Below, piece after piece: positions 17,535-25,801 of a stretch of 38,940 bases of DNA (positions are counted from its first letter, which is position 1; every line of letters begins with the position of its first letter). Origin of the DNA: an uncultured Bacilli bacterium. Its GTDB lineage: Bacteria; Bacillota_I; Bacilli_A; RFN20; CAG-449. A program made the translations under genes and the position numbers. Below the pieces are notes generated by a model that had not been told where the DNA came from, did no database searches, and saw nothing but the letters and a program-made list of their open reading frames with translations. The stretch is from positions 1 to 38,940 of the forward strand of contig CALVJO010000014.1 in the NCBI GenBank assembly GCA_944332225.1, in the 5' to 3' direction.

Positions 17535-17557
17535 ATTCACCTCTAATTCTATATTAT
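17529..17557 (+). promoter_or_regulatory. Promoter of tRNA-Thr
   Basis: -35 TTGCAT (17529-17534), a 17-bp spacer and -10 TATTAT (17552-17557), placing the start about 6 bp before the tRNA. The -35 box overlaps the start codon of the divergent membrane-protein gene. Confidence 0.6.
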
Positions 17558-17584
17558 TGTAATGCATGTGCCGTCTTAGCTCAA
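17556..17584 (-). promoter_or_regulatory. Candidate promoter of the divergent membrane-protein gene inside tRNA-Thr
   Basis: On the minus strand, TTGAGC (17584-17579, the complement of the tRNA D-stem), a 17-bp spacer and TACAAT (17561-17556) precede the ATG at 17534. The spacing is ideal and the -10 differs from consensus at one base. The D-stem is a conserved tRNA sequence, so the -35 match may be coincidental. Confidence 0.4.
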
Positions 17585-17645
17585 CTGGCAGAGCAATCGA
17601 CTTGTAATCGATAGGTTGTTGGTTCGATTCCGATAGACGGCACCA
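17570..17645 (+). tRNA. tRNA-Thr (anticodon TGT), integration target
   Basis: A 76-nt cloverleaf: acceptor GCCGTCT/AGACGGC, D-arm GCTC...GAGC, anticodon stem ATCGA/TCGAT around CTTGTAA (anticodon TGT), T-arm GTTGG-TTCGATT-CCGAT, encoded A-CCA, then a T8 run. The last 17 bases (from the T-arm 3' strand through CCA) are part of the att core, so integration keeps the tRNA whole. Confidence 0.96.
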
Positions 17646-17958
17646 TTTTTTTTAGAATTTTATAGTTTACATTTTGTAATTTACAAATTTTTATATATTC
17701 ATTTGGATCTTCTATTAATTCTCTTAGATTCCCAGTGATTAATTCTGTTCCTGTATAATCTTGATCGCTTGCCTTTTTTAGTAAAACAAGCTGCTCTTTT
17801 GCTATTGATGGATTTATATCCCGATTTAAGTAATTTAGTAACAAATGATTTAAGATTGTAAAATAATATTTTTTAGCTTCAAAAAAATGTTTTAGTTCAC
17901 CATAGATAATATTATGTTCACCATATTTAAATAATATTTGATAGTAATGTTTAGCCAT
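17581..17958 (-). CDS. Small prophage protein with C-terminus rewritten by integration (copy 1)
   Basis: The first 106 or so residues equal those of the copy-2 gene at 28165-28500: a helical, Tyr/Lys-rich protein with KHYYQILFKYGEHNIIYG and a KKASDQDYTGTELITGNLRE segment, function unknown. Here the frame runs through the att core into the antisense strand of tRNA-Thr, so the ending SIGD is replaced by SIGIEPTTYRLQVDCSAS (125 aa from the chosen start). I chose ATG 17958 because GGAGG lies 7 nt upstream, while the ATG two codons earlier abuts it. The start overlaps the integrase stop codon. The chimeric tail is probably non-functional or unstable. Confidence 0.65.
   Translation of the reverse strand: MAKHYYQILFKYGEHNIIYGELKHFFEAKKYYFTILNHLLLNYLNRDINPSIAKEQLVLLKKASDQDYTGTELITGNLRELIEDPNEYIKICKLQNVNYKILKKMVPSIGIEPTTYRLQVDCSAS
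17629..17669 (+). other. attL, 41-bp core overlapping tRNA-Thr 3' end
   Basis: The core begins TCCGATAGACGGCACCA (tRNA 3' end), continues through eight T and ends AGAATTTTATAGTTTA. The same 41 bases recur at 28171 and 38713. The left flank is tRNA T-loop and the right flank is prophage. Confidence 0.93.
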
Positions 17959-17960
17959 AT

Positions 17961-19076
17961 TCATCCCTCCATTTCCTTAACTAGTTTTTCGATTAATTTA
18001 TCGATTTTATTGTCTTTCTCTTTAGATTTTTTTAAATAGTATTCATCAGTTACTTTAATTGAATCGTGTCCAAGATATAAAGCTATCTCATCGATGCTGA
18101 TTCCTCTTTCTTTTAGATGAGTTACTAATGATCTTCTAAATTTATGGGGAGTTAAATCTTTGTCAAGACTCTTTAGATGTCTTCTAAAAGTATTTTCATG
18201 AATCGGTATTGAGTGATTATCGTTTTTATTCTTATTTCCTAAAGAGAAAAATAAGTAATCATCAGACTTTAAATGATGACTTTTGATATGCCTCTTTAAT
18301 AAATTTGCATATTCATCAGATAAAGAATTAATTCTATCGCTTTTTTTGGTTTTTGGAGGAATAACAATAAAACCTCCGTTTCCAGTTTTAAAATTTACTG
18401 ATTGATAATTTTCAATGGTTTTATCCTTGAATGAAATAGAATCTACTTTTAGACCTAGAAGCTCTGATAATCTATAGCCATAGATGAATAAGGTGAGCAA
18501 AGCAAGTTTATAATATTCAGATTTTTCCTTCTTTATAACGGATTTTATTTTCTCTAGTTCTAATATTTGAGGTTTAGAAACCATTCTAGTTATAGAATAA
18601 TCCTTAAATAAGGGAAGAATGAAAATATATGAATAATAATATAGATAGCTTTGATAGATAAAATAGAAGAAACGTTTTAAGAAATTTAATTTTTTATTTT
18701 TAGTCGCATAATTATTATTTTCATTTTTAATCATTTCCCAAGCCTTATCAGCATCTATTTTTGTAAGGTTGATAATTAATGATTCATTAGGAAAATACTT
18801 AAAGTAAGAATGATTCATCGCGCGTTCTATTTCTCGGAAATATGTTATTTTAGTAAACTTTTGAAGATAATTTTTAAATAGGATAAGACCATCTCGATAG
18901 GTTAGATTATTGAGAATAAGAGATCGATTATTGCTATTTGGATAAATAGAATAGATTAAATCTTGCTCTTTACTCAAGGTTTCTTCATAGGAAAGAAATC
19001 CATCTTTGATATGATTTGTCCCATCAATAGTTAGCTTATAATAATATGTTTTGTTAGTAGAGTTATAATATATCAT
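17961..19076 (-). CDS. int: Tyrosine recombinase (prophage integrase), copy 1
   Basis: A 371-aa integrase that catalyses exchange at the tRNA-Thr att core. The N-terminal arm- and core-binding region is followed by the catalytic domain with Arg202 (YGYRLSELLGLK), Lys about 242-245 (PPKTKKSDR), His311 and Arg314 (LTPHKFRRSLVTH), His337 and nucleophile Tyr346 (LGHDSIKVTDEYY). All six catalytic positions are present. I chose ATG 19076, one base after the ATPase stop, with AGGTG upstream; a GTG at 19085 would overlap. It is transcribed at the end of the structural-gene unit and points at attL. No separate excisionase is recognised; the small gene that follows is a candidate only by position. Confidence 0.93.
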   Translation of the reverse strand: MIYYNSTNKTYYYKLTIDGTNHIKDGFLSYEETLSKEQDLIYSIYPNSNNRSLILNNLTYRDGLILFKNYLQKFTKITYFREIERAMNHSYFKYFPNESLIINLTKIDADKAWEMIKNENNNYATKNKKLNFLKRFFYFIYQSYLYYYSYIFILPLFKDYSITRMVSKPQILELEKIKSVIKKEKSEYYKLALLTLFIYGYRLSELLGLKVDSISFKDKTIENYQSVNFKTGNGGFIVIPPKTKKSDRINSLSDEYANLLKRHIKSHHLKSDDYLFFSLGNKNKNDNHSIPIHENTFRRHLKSLDKDLTPHKFRRSLVTHLKERGISIDEIALYLGHDSIKVTDEYYLKKSKEKDNKIDKLIEKLVKEMEG

Positions 19077-19077
19077 T

Positions 19078-20667
19078 CTATGCACCTGCCTCTAATGCTT
19101 TTGGTGAGTTAATCATGGCTTTAAATCTATCTTCATTAGATTCATATAATGAAGAAATTTCTTTTAAATCTTGATCAGAATGAATTTCACTTTCATTCAT
19201 CAAAAAATCATAAAAGTCAGAATATTCGCATTTTCGATAATTCCCATAACACCAAGATAAAGGGAAAATTAGAGTTAATTCCTCAGCTAGATTAGGATCA
19301 TCTAAAGACGCTAGCTTAGTAGAGTAGAGAACTCGATATTTTAAAAATGCTGAAGCAGTTAATTTTTTTCTTTTATCCCATAATTTATATAATTTTTCTT
19401 TATATGGATTGTTTCCATGCAAGTATTTTGATTCTCCATCAATTTCTTTATTCCTGTTTTTTCTAGCTTTTTTAAACATTTTTTTAGTTATTCTATTTTC
19501 CTTTTTTTGTAAAATTCTTTGCTGTAAAGGTAAATTTCCTACGATGGATGATGAGATAATTCTAATGTAAGAATTTGCTAGCTCTCGAATTAGAGGTGCG
19601 ATTCTTGATGTATTTTGCGATGAAGAAATATAATACGCGGTTTCATTTTTAAGTTGTCTAAATAATCTTAAAACCATATCTTGCCCTAAAAGCGATAGTT
19701 TACGATAATCTGATGTGTTTTTATAATTTGATAAGGCTTTTTCGTCTTCAATGAATAATGAATATGATGGAATATAGAATTTTTTTAGTGATTCTTTGTC
19801 TTTGATATTAAAATAATCATCAGATAAATCGTAGTTATAATTATTAGTTATTCTTGAATAGAGTTTATAATTTGAGAACACATAATTATTTCTTAATGAT
19901 GCAATGTAGGCTTCAACATATGTTTTTAATATGTTGTTATTTGGAGTTAAGGAAACATAATCAGTTGAAACATTGTTTTTTGAAAATGCATCGTTAATCA
20001 TCTTGTTTTTATATAAATGATATATGATTTCTTTTTCTGAATAATTATCTTGATATAGCTTTTTTACAGTATCTCTAAGTGGATTAAAATCAAAATAATA
20101 GAACCGTTTTTCAATTGATAATATTGTTTCCTCTATTTTTTCTTGAAATAAGATTGTTCGATAATGAGAATAACCATTTATGAAAGACGTTTTACCTCCT
20201 CCTACTGACGCCTCGATCATTACAAGGTAAGAGAACTTTTTATCAATAATATCATGAGTTTTGAAACATTTGGCTAATAGATCATATCTATAAGATAATT
20301 GTTTTCTAAGCTTTGGGGAGAAGATTCTTTGAAACAAATTATATTTATAAGGTGCAGGATAAATATTATATATTGAATGTTTTAACTGATATTTTTCCAC
20401 GAATCTATATATAATTCGTTTCACAAATTCAATTAAATGCACGATTAGACCAAGCTTAACTACTAAATTGAATAATATTTTCAATGATTTATATACAAGT
20501 AAACATATATTTTTAAACAGTTTAAATAGTGATTGGAAAAAATTAACCGCGGCATTCCAAAAGTTGAAAAAGATTAGTAATAAAGATAATATGGCTAGAA
20601 GTCCAATTACTATAGAATAACGTTGAATTAAATCGATTAGTATTTGAAAAAATTCCTCTAAAGTCAT
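19078..20667 (-). CDS. Zot/pI-like filamentous-phage assembly ATPase, copy 1
   Basis: A 529-aa membrane ATPase. An N-terminal helix (about 18-40) and more hydrophobic segments to about residue 90 precede the P-loop domain. Walker A is EASVGGGKTS (Lys159, Thr160; Ala replaces the first Gly). Walker B is SLFIEDE (303-309). After it come LRLFRQLKNETAYYISSSQN (Gln351) and IRELANSYIRII, the same order as the post-Walker-B QD/Q and 'R-x-L-A' elements of pI/Zot proteins that drive virion extrusion. In Ff pI the membrane helix follows the ATPase, whereas here it precedes it. It starts 2 nt after the pIII-like stop codon, so translation is coupled. Confidence 0.78.
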   Translation of the reverse strand: MTLEEFFQILIDLIQRYSIVIGLLAILSLLLIFFNFWNAAVNFFQSLFKLFKNICLLVYKSLKILFNLVVKLGLIVHLIEFVKRIIYRFVEKYQLKHSIYNIYPAPYKYNLFQRIFSPKLRKQLSYRYDLLAKCFKTHDIIDKKFSYLVMIEASVGGGKTSFINGYSHYRTILFQEKIEETILSIEKRFYYFDFNPLRDTVKKLYQDNYSEKEIIYHLYKNKMINDAFSKNNVSTDYVSLTPNNNILKTYVEAYIASLRNNYVFSNYKLYSRITNNYNYDLSDDYFNIKDKESLKKFYIPSYSLFIEDEKALSNYKNTSDYRKLSLLGQDMVLRLFRQLKNETAYYISSSQNTSRIAPLIRELANSYIRIISSSIVGNLPLQQRILQKKENRITKKMFKKARKNRNKEIDGESKYLHGNNPYKEKLYKLWDKRKKLTASAFLKYRVLYSTKLASLDDPNLAEELTLIFPLSWCYGNYRKCEYSDFYDFLMNESEIHSDQDLKEISSLYESNEDRFKAMINSPKALEAGA

Positions 20668-20669
20668 AA

Positions 20670-22436
20670 TTACTTATTTTGTTCTTTCTTTTTAAATATG
20701 GAAATAATCTTACCAATTAAGCTAACGACAATTAAGCTTATAATTATCCAAAAGATAAGCTTGATAACATTAAAAGCATCAGAGAACCAATCTACAATTG
20801 GGTCAAACAATGTATCTAACCAGTTTAAATTAGTTGATCCGCCTCCTGAATTCTCTAAATCTTTTGGTTCTACTGATACAGTTGCTTTAATAACGTCTCC
20901 ATCAGAATTGACTAATGTCATCTCAGTTGCTTCGACATCCATATAATAATTCATTGTAAATTTATATATTTCATATCCAGTATAAGTAATATAAATAGGA
21001 AGGGTAGTTCCCGGGGAAGTTGTTGTTTCAAGGAATGTCTTTTTTTCTAATCCAGAATCATCTAAATACTCAATAAATTCTTGATAATACCCCGTAGGAT
21101 CAACGTTATCACTTGCTGTTTCATAAGTGAAGACTAGATTACTATAGTTATATTCAAATTCATCAAAATTAACGATGTAATAGTTATCATTAGGCATGTA
21201 AGAAGAAGCAAAATCGATAATATCTTCCAATTCCTTAAATGCATCCTTAAATTCATTGGCAGTTTGTATTTTCTTCCAGGTAAATTTCGTGCTTCCGATA
21301 TTCGTTGTTACATTAGTTGGTTCGATGGTTGAATAGGTGTAAGGTAAAGTATATATATCGTTTCGTCTTACTTGCTCTTTAGTGTATCCATAGAATCTAT
21401 CTATCTCTCCTTCATCATTTAAGTGATAATACTGAGCATGCGGTAAAAGATAATTATTATACCTGTCACAATTAGAATCAATTTCACCTGTTGTAGTATC
21501 AGTTTCAAAGTAATTGTAGTGATCAACATTAGATATGATATTGTCAGCGTATGCGGTCAATAGCATCTCTTTCCATCTTAAGGATATATCAGCTATTTCA
21601 TAATCTGACCAACCCAAAGGCAAGCTAAAAGAATAGAAAAACTGATCTTCTAAACTATCCGAATTGTATCCAAACAAATTAGAAACTGATTCTATAAATT
21701 GCTCCCACCAGTCATCCGTGTCAAAACGATATGACCAAACATGGGGATCCTCTAATTCAATTATTGTCGTATATGATGAAAAATCTTGCCTGTAATAAGT
21801 AGTTTCGTTTATGTTAGTTTGTTTATTGTAACGTGCTTTTACTAATGATAAGTCATCATTTGATAATGTTTTATCGAAGTTAAAATAAGATGTATTTGAT
21901 TTTAAATTATTAGTGCTGGATATAATATTAATTTCAAAATTTAACTGATCATTACTATCAATAAACTCTTTAATTTCATCCGATAATTTATTTTTATATG
22001 TTAATCTATAATAGCCTTCATCATTTGAATCGATTATTCCTAATTCGATATTTTCTAATGCAATTGCTTCTTTATTTTGGCTGGTTATTGATCCAGTTAA
22101 GGAGAATGAAGTTTCTAACTTTAAAGGAAAGTAAATATAAAAGAGTGAAACATAATCATCATTAAAAGAAGGGAGAAAATTAATTATAGTTGGATTGATC
22201 AATTGATCTGAGGAAAAATTATATTTTTGATAATCAAAATTAAATGATTGGAGATCTTCTTCGATTGTAGTATTTATTTTAAACTGCTCTTGAAATTCAT
22301 CTTGCTTGGCTTTATTGATTATCTGTTCTCTTATATTGATTAAATTAGATGAAATACCTCCCATGGTTGTAACAGGGGATAAAAATGAAGAAGAAATCAG
22401 TAGAAATATATTTGAATAAAGAAATAACTTAGTCAT
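20670..22436 (-). CDS. pIII-like virion surface/attachment protein, copy 1
   Basis: A 588-aa exported protein: signal peptide (about 1-25), a long Asn/Asp/Tyr/Thr-rich extracellular part (about 26-550), a Gly-Ser hinge (ENSGGGSTN), then one membrane helix (about 557-579) and basic tail KKKEQNK. This is the topology of inovirus pIII adsorption proteins and it lies directly upstream of the Zot-like ATPase, as in filamentous phages. No recognisable receptor-binding domain. GGAGGGG lies 5-6 nt before the ATG. Alternative: a host-surface or plasmid-type exported protein; the neighbour makes the phage reading more likely. Confidence 0.65.
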   Translation of the reverse strand: MTKLFLYSNIFLLISSSFLSPVTTMGGISSNLINIREQIINKAKQDEFQEQFKINTTIEEDLQSFNFDYQKYNFSSDQLINPTIINFLPSFNDDYVSLFYIYFPLKLETSFSLTGSITSQNKEAIALENIELGIIDSNDEGYYRLTYKNKLSDEIKEFIDSNDQLNFEINIISSTNNLKSNTSYFNFDKTLSNDDLSLVKARYNKQTNINETTYYRQDFSSYTTIIELEDPHVWSYRFDTDDWWEQFIESVSNLFGYNSDSLEDQFFYSFSLPLGWSDYEIADISLRWKEMLLTAYADNIISNVDHYNYFETDTTTGEIDSNCDRYNNYLLPHAQYYHLNDEGEIDRFYGYTKEQVRRNDIYTLPYTYSTIEPTNVTTNIGSTKFTWKKIQTANEFKDAFKELEDIIDFASSYMPNDNYYIVNFDEFEYNYSNLVFTYETASDNVDPTGYYQEFIEYLDDSGLEKKTFLETTTSPGTTLPIYITYTGYEIYKFTMNYYMDVEATEMTLVNSDGDVIKATVSVEPKDLENSGGGSTNLNWLDTLFDPIVDWFSDAFNVIKLIFWIIISLIVVSLIGKIISIFKKKEQNK

Positions 22437-22450
22437 ACTTACCCCTCCAG

Positions 22451-22678
22451 TTAAAATATGATTTCATCTTTAGAAACTAATATTTTGAATATATCTAAAT
22501 CCCATTCAGTAAAGAAATTTGTAATATTCGATAAATAGATCAATAAAGATAAAACTATAGCAACAACTACAAAAATAATTCCTTTAGTAACAGTAAAACC
22601 AGTTTTATAAAATATGATTCCAAGCAGCAACAAAAGTGCGATGGAACCAATAAATAAACATATTGTATAATTATTCAT
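22451..22678 (-). CDS. 75-aa two-helix membrane protein, coat-protein candidate, copy 1
   Basis: A first hydrophobic helix (about 5-25, LFIGSIALLLLLGIIFY) could act as a signal sequence and a second (about 33-53, GIIFVVVAIVLSLLIYL) as the membrane or virion helix. The tail is acidic and aromatic. Cleavage after the first helix would leave about 47 residues, in the size range of inovirus major coats. Against this, coats usually end basic. The ribosome site AAAGGAG is strong. It lies between a conserved stem-loop and the pIII-like gene, and a decayed copy of its start survives beyond attR. Confidence 0.55.
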   Translation of the reverse strand: MNNYTICLFIGSIALLLLLGIIFYKTGFTVTKGIIFVVVAIVLSLLIYLSNITNFFTEWDLDIFKILVSKDEIIF

Positions 22679-22732
22679 GCAAGTCTCCTTTCTTTTTTAC
22701 TTGATTATTTTCAAAAATTTCTTATTATATGG

Positions 22733-22793
22733 ATGTGGTTAGAGAAGCGTAGTTTTCCTAGGGAAACGGGGCTCGGCTCTAACCACATTTTTT
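22733..22793. repeat. Stem-loop A with GCGTAG/GCTCGGC blocks, copy 1
   Basis: A 12-bp stem ATGTGGTTAGAG (22733-22744) / CTCTAACCACAT (22777-22788). Inside are GCGTAG (22747-22752), a sub-hairpin GTTTTCC/GGGAAAC and GCTCGGC (22771-22777). A T6 run follows on the plus strand. On the coding (minus) strand it lies between the 120-aa gene stop and the 75-aa gene, without a U-run, so it is not a terminator for that operon. It shares its blocks with the structure at 27709-27790. Confidence 0.75.
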
Positions 22794-23154
22794 ATTGGTT
22801 AGAATCAATAATATTTTGAATTGTTTCTACGTCCTCTAGAGATCTAATCTTCATATTGTTTAATTCTTGTTTTCTAACATGACTTTTAGTCTTAAAGATT
22901 CTTTTTGACATATAGCTTTCTCTAGTATCGTTTTTATTAGGATTCTTTTTCAATTTGGTATAATTATGCCTATTTCTATTATGCGTAATAGGTAGCCTAG
23001 ACCATTCTTCATCAGTATATTTTACTTCCAGAGCTGGATGCTTACTATATGAGTCATAGTAAAATTTATGCTTTAAATTAAATATTCCTATCACAATTAA
23101 AGGAGTGAATGAAGCTAAGATTATAAATATGCAAGCGATGATAACAACAATCAT
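22792..23154 (-). CDS. Membrane protein with basic cytoplasmic tail, paralogue of the 127-aa gene, copy 1
   Basis: A 120-aa protein with an N-terminal helix (about 2-25) and then a strongly basic tail. Between residues 31 and 115 it aligns with the 127-aa protein encoded near the att site: FYYD, a Pro, WSRLP/WSRMS, a T/SH box, KNPNKNDTRESYMSKRIFKT versus KNKDGKSIYVSKSIKT, and a C-terminal helix with II. It is therefore a membrane-bound version of the same domain. The function is unknown; DNA binding or packaging at the membrane would fit the charge (inference). Confidence 0.7.
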   Translation of the reverse strand: MIVVIIACIFIILASFTPLIVIGIFNLKHKFYYDSYSKHPALEVKYTDEEWSRLPITHNRNRHNYTKLKKNPNKNDTRESYMSKRIFKTKSHVRKQELNNMKIRSLEDVETIQNIIDSNQ

Positions 23155-23169
23155 AAGTCGCCTCAGTTA

Positions 23170-24234
23170 TTAGTAAATTAATTCATCATCTGATGTGTTA
23201 ATTCCTGTTGGTTCTAAATCAAAAGTTGAAAAATCATAGTCAACATAAACATATATTTTTGCTGATGAAGATCCTTTAACAACAGTATCTTCATCTATTG
23301 TTAATGTTGCTTTATCTAGATTCATTCTAAAACCCAAATGCCCTGAACAATAATCTTTTAAAAATGCATGATAAGACGGCGCGTCATCATAATTAGATGA
23401 TACATCCCATATATCTTGAGCCGATGGCAATATCTCATTTAATTTATATTGATGATTTGAAATAGATGTAGTTATAGATTTTGAAAATAAATCTTCAAGG
23501 GCTTGGAAGGATTCTTGAATGAATTCCCAGTTATGGTAATCTTCAAAACTTCCTGATGAACCTACTTCTCCTGCTAAAACATTAACAGTTAAATCACTTG
23601 TATCTATAGTTAATTTACTCACATCTAATGATGAATAATCAAAGTCTAAAGTATAATCCGATACATGATTATCGTTTGAATAATCTAAGATGAGTTCTCT
23701 TATGTCTTGAGTAGAAGTGGCAAGAAATGGAGATCTAGAGTCACCATCATAGGAAAGATCCAGTAATTTCTTTTGATATTGACACGTGACAGTAGCTTTG
23801 ATGCTGGTATCTGCTAAGGATTGTATTTCAACTATGATTACCCTATTAAAAGCAGCTCCTCCAATATTAGTGACGGTTATAGTTTTAGTTTTCTCATTTT
23901 TCTCTACAGCTATGATGGCTGATGCGTCTGATTGATCATCTTGATAATATGATCTAACTGAAATTGATTCATTAACAGTTGATGCACTTGCTGGCTTTTC
24001 AAATGAATAAGTAAAAGATTGAACTACATTACCATTTTCTAAAACTTCAGTAGCAAGACGTTTCACTTTTAATCCTTGTTCTTCAATTTCAGTTTCTAAA
24101 TTATTTTCAATTTTATCTGTTTCATTGTTGGCAGGTCCATAATTAATTCTATTAGCGTAGCTGAATGCTGCTACTGCGCCTAAACCTAATAATCCTGATA
24201 AAATAAATGTAATAAAGCTTGATATTTTTCCCAT
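23170..24234 (-). CDS. Signal-anchored Ig-like surface protein (354 aa), copy 1
   Basis: N-terminal signal/anchor helix (about 7-28), then an acidic linker and an Ig-like beta domain (about 50-160). That domain aligns with the 321-aa neighbour: VK-L-T-VLENGNVVQSFTYSFEKP versus VKLLSAETLETGETVQTFSY, then TITVTNIGGAAFNRVIIVEI versus TITLTCNAAFDKVILVKL, then TVTCQYQKK versus TITCNYEKK. The C-terminal 190 residues are beta-rich and acidic. It is probably displayed outside the cell or on the virion. The start follows AAAGGAGG, which overlaps the stop of the 60-aa gene. No known family. Confidence 0.7.
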   Translation of the reverse strand: MGKISSFITFILSGLLGLGAVAAFSYANRINYGPANNETDKIENNLETEIEEQGLKVKRLATEVLENGNVVQSFTYSFEKPASASTVNESISVRSYYQDDQSDASAIIAVEKNEKTKTITVTNIGGAAFNRVIIVEIQSLADTSIKATVTCQYQKKLLDLSYDGDSRSPFLATSTQDIRELILDYSNDNHVSDYTLDFDYSSLDVSKLTIDTSDLTVNVLAGEVGSSGSFEDYHNWEFIQESFQALEDLFSKSITTSISNHQYKLNEILPSAQDIWDVSSNYDDAPSYHAFLKDYCSGHLGFRMNLDKATLTIDEDTVVKGSSSAKIYVYVDYDFSTFDLEPTGINTSDDELIY

Positions 24235-24248
24235 GTCATAAACCTCCT

Positions 24249-24431
24249 TTAAATTATCGTTAACTCTAAGTTATATGAGCTAGATAATTGATCTTCTTGA
24301 ATATCGTCTTGAGACGATGCTGGTTCTTGAACTGGTGTGTCAAAATTGATTTCTGCAGCCCTAAATGTTACAAGCCCTACGCAGGCTCCAAACAATAGAC
24401 CGCTTAAAAATAAAACTAATATTTTTCTCAT
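24249..24431 (-). CDS. 60-aa signal-anchored small protein, copy 1
   Basis: One hydrophobic helix (about 4-24, containing LLFGACVGLV) and an acidic, Ser/Gln-rich tail ending YNLELTII. Its N-terminus resembles the two flanking large proteins (LSGLLFGACVG...EINFDTP versus LSGLLGLGAVAAF...RINYGPA), so it looks like a miniature member of the same family without the Ig-like part. AGAGGAG precedes the ATG. A coat-protein role is conceivable from size but the acidic tail argues against it. Cys16 is not in a good lipobox. Confidence 0.6.
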   Translation of the reverse strand: MRKILVLFLSGLLFGACVGLVTFRAAEINFDTPVQEPASSQDDIQEDQLSSSYNLELTII

Positions 24432-24499
24432 TGTCTTCTCCTCTATTTTCTAATTAGTGTTAACTCTATGTTGACTAGATTAATTGGTGAGGTATTATT

Positions 24500-25465
24500 T
24501 TAGAAAATTACATTATCCGCGCCAGAAACATCAATTTCGGAAATATTTAAATTGAAATCTTCAATATTTAATTTTATGGAAAATTGAGGTTCACTATCAA
24601 AGCCTACAGTGTAAGAAAAATCTCCATCATGCATGGTAAATCCCCAATCGACAGCGTTTGAAAGATAGATAAGACCATTACTGGACTTTAAGTTTGCTCT
24701 ATCTTCACTTGTGGCTAATTCCCATAGCTCTTCAGATGTAGCAATTTGATGCTCGCCATTAAATATAGCAATTAATTTTTGCGATAAATTGCTACTAAAA
24801 GTATATGAATCTGCACCTTTAAAAGTTAAATCATCACCTGATTGAGTTTGATCCATGTATCCATTTGTATAATCATGATCAATCGTGTATTTTGAATATT
24901 CAAAAAAATCTGTTTCATTGATTAAATAGTCAAAAATATCAGAGCCTTCGCTAGCATCATCAAAAATAAATGTGAACGTTTGCCCTTCATGACCAATAAT
25001 TTTTTTCTCATAGTTACAAGTGATGGTAGCCGATGCTCCTCCACCATCGGCAGCAGTTAGCTTGACTAAAATAACTTTATCGAAGGCAGCGTTGCATGTT
25101 AAAGTGATGGTTTTTTCCGCGGTATCAATAGATGCTGTGACTTCGGTAGCTGCACCTCCATCTTGATATTCTACTGAGGTATTAATGTTTTGATTTGTAG
25201 CATTTGCTGGAGTTATTGTATATGAAAATGTTTGAACGGTTTCACCTGTTTCTAACGTCTCAGCAGATAATAACTTTACTGACATCTTATTGACTTCGGT
25301 TACTTCTGTTTCTAATCCATCGCCACTATCGGTATCTTCAATTTCATCGGCTTGACTAGTTCCATAGTTAATTCCAAAACCATAGGAAACACCTAAAGTA
25401 GCCCCAACACCTAAAGCGATGGAAGCTAATGATGCTAATAATAAGATTGTTGTTGATTTGTTCAT
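24500..25465 (-). CDS. Signal-anchored Ig-like surface protein (321 aa), copy 1
   Basis: Signal/anchor helix (about 7-30, LLLASLASIALGVGATLGV), then the motif INYGT shared with the 354-aa paralogue. An acidic linker and an Ig-like domain (about 55-160; TITPANATNQNINTSVEYQD resembles bacterial Ig-like repeats) follow, then an acidic beta-rich C-terminal domain ending GADNVIF. AAAAGGAG lies 8 nt upstream. After its TAA the same frame continues 18 codons to a TAG (24443-24499) and resembles the tail of the 60-aa protein, suggesting past duplication. Confidence 0.7.
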   Translation of the reverse strand: MNKSTTILLLASLASIALGVGATLGVSYGFGINYGTSQADEIEDTDSGDGLETEVTEVNKMSVKLLSAETLETGETVQTFSYTITPANATNQNINTSVEYQDGGAATEVTASIDTAEKTITLTCNAAFDKVILVKLTAADGGGASATITCNYEKKIIGHEGQTFTFIFDDASEGSDIFDYLINETDFFEYSKYTIDHDYTNGYMDQTQSGDDLTFKGADSYTFSSNLSQKLIAIFNGEHQIATSEELWELATSEDRANLKSSNGLIYLSNAVDWGFTMHDGDFSYTVGFDSEPQFSIKLNIEDFNLNISEIDVSGADNVIF

Positions 25466-25477
25466 AATTGTCTCCTT

Positions 25478-25798
25478 TTAATTTTCATCAAAGCTCACAT
25501 CATCGTCTCTAATTCCTTTTTTTAAATCATTCCTTTCGATGATAAACTTAATTAGTAATTCGCTTTGATTTTTTTCTAGATGGTCTTTTAAATCTTTTCT
25601 AGCAAGATTGATAATTTTGAAAAAAATATCAAAAATTAAATTTGCTTCAATCATCACAGATTGAGGAGGGCAAAATTTGCATCTTGTCCTGTCTTGGCAA
25701 ATATAGCAATTCCTTATTTTTAAATAATTTTTCTTATGCTCAGTTTTGCCATGTCTAGGTATTTTTAAATTAATTCTTAGATTTTCAATAAGTTTCAC
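25478..25798 (-). CDS. Small four-cysteine (zinc-ribbon-like) protein, copy 1
   Basis: A 106-aa basic protein with Cys31-x2-Cys34-x5-Cys40-x2-Cys43 (NCYICQDRTRCKFCPP), a likely zinc-binding knuckle, then a helical half (LIFDIFFKIINLARKDLKDH). It follows the replisome organizer at once, so a role in replication or single-strand DNA binding is plausible but unproven. The only canonical start, GTG at 25798, lies inside the ribosome-binding sequence AGGAGGTG. An ATT codon three codons later has the ideal spacing, so the real start may be non-canonical. Confidence 0.65.
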   Translation of the reverse strand: MKLIENLRINLKIPRHGKTEHKKNYLKIRNCYICQDRTRCKFCPPQSVMIEANLIFDIFFKIINLARKDLKDHLEKNQSELLIKFIIERNDLKKGIRDDDVSFDEN

Positions 25799-25801
25799 CT
25801 C

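Noticed and set aside
20698-20946. Plus-strand 82-codon frame (and its twin at 31240) inside the pIII-like gene
   Set aside because: Antisense shadow of the C-terminal part of the 588-aa gene; no ribosome site.
22733-22793. Stem-loop A as a simple terminator of the prophage operon
   Set aside because: On the coding strand no U-run follows the stem; the T-run lies on the plus strand, where no gene precedes it.
22717-22794. 25-codon minus-strand frame across stem-loop A
   Set aside because: Its ATG is part of the stem, there is no ribosome site, and the segment is better explained as a structured element.
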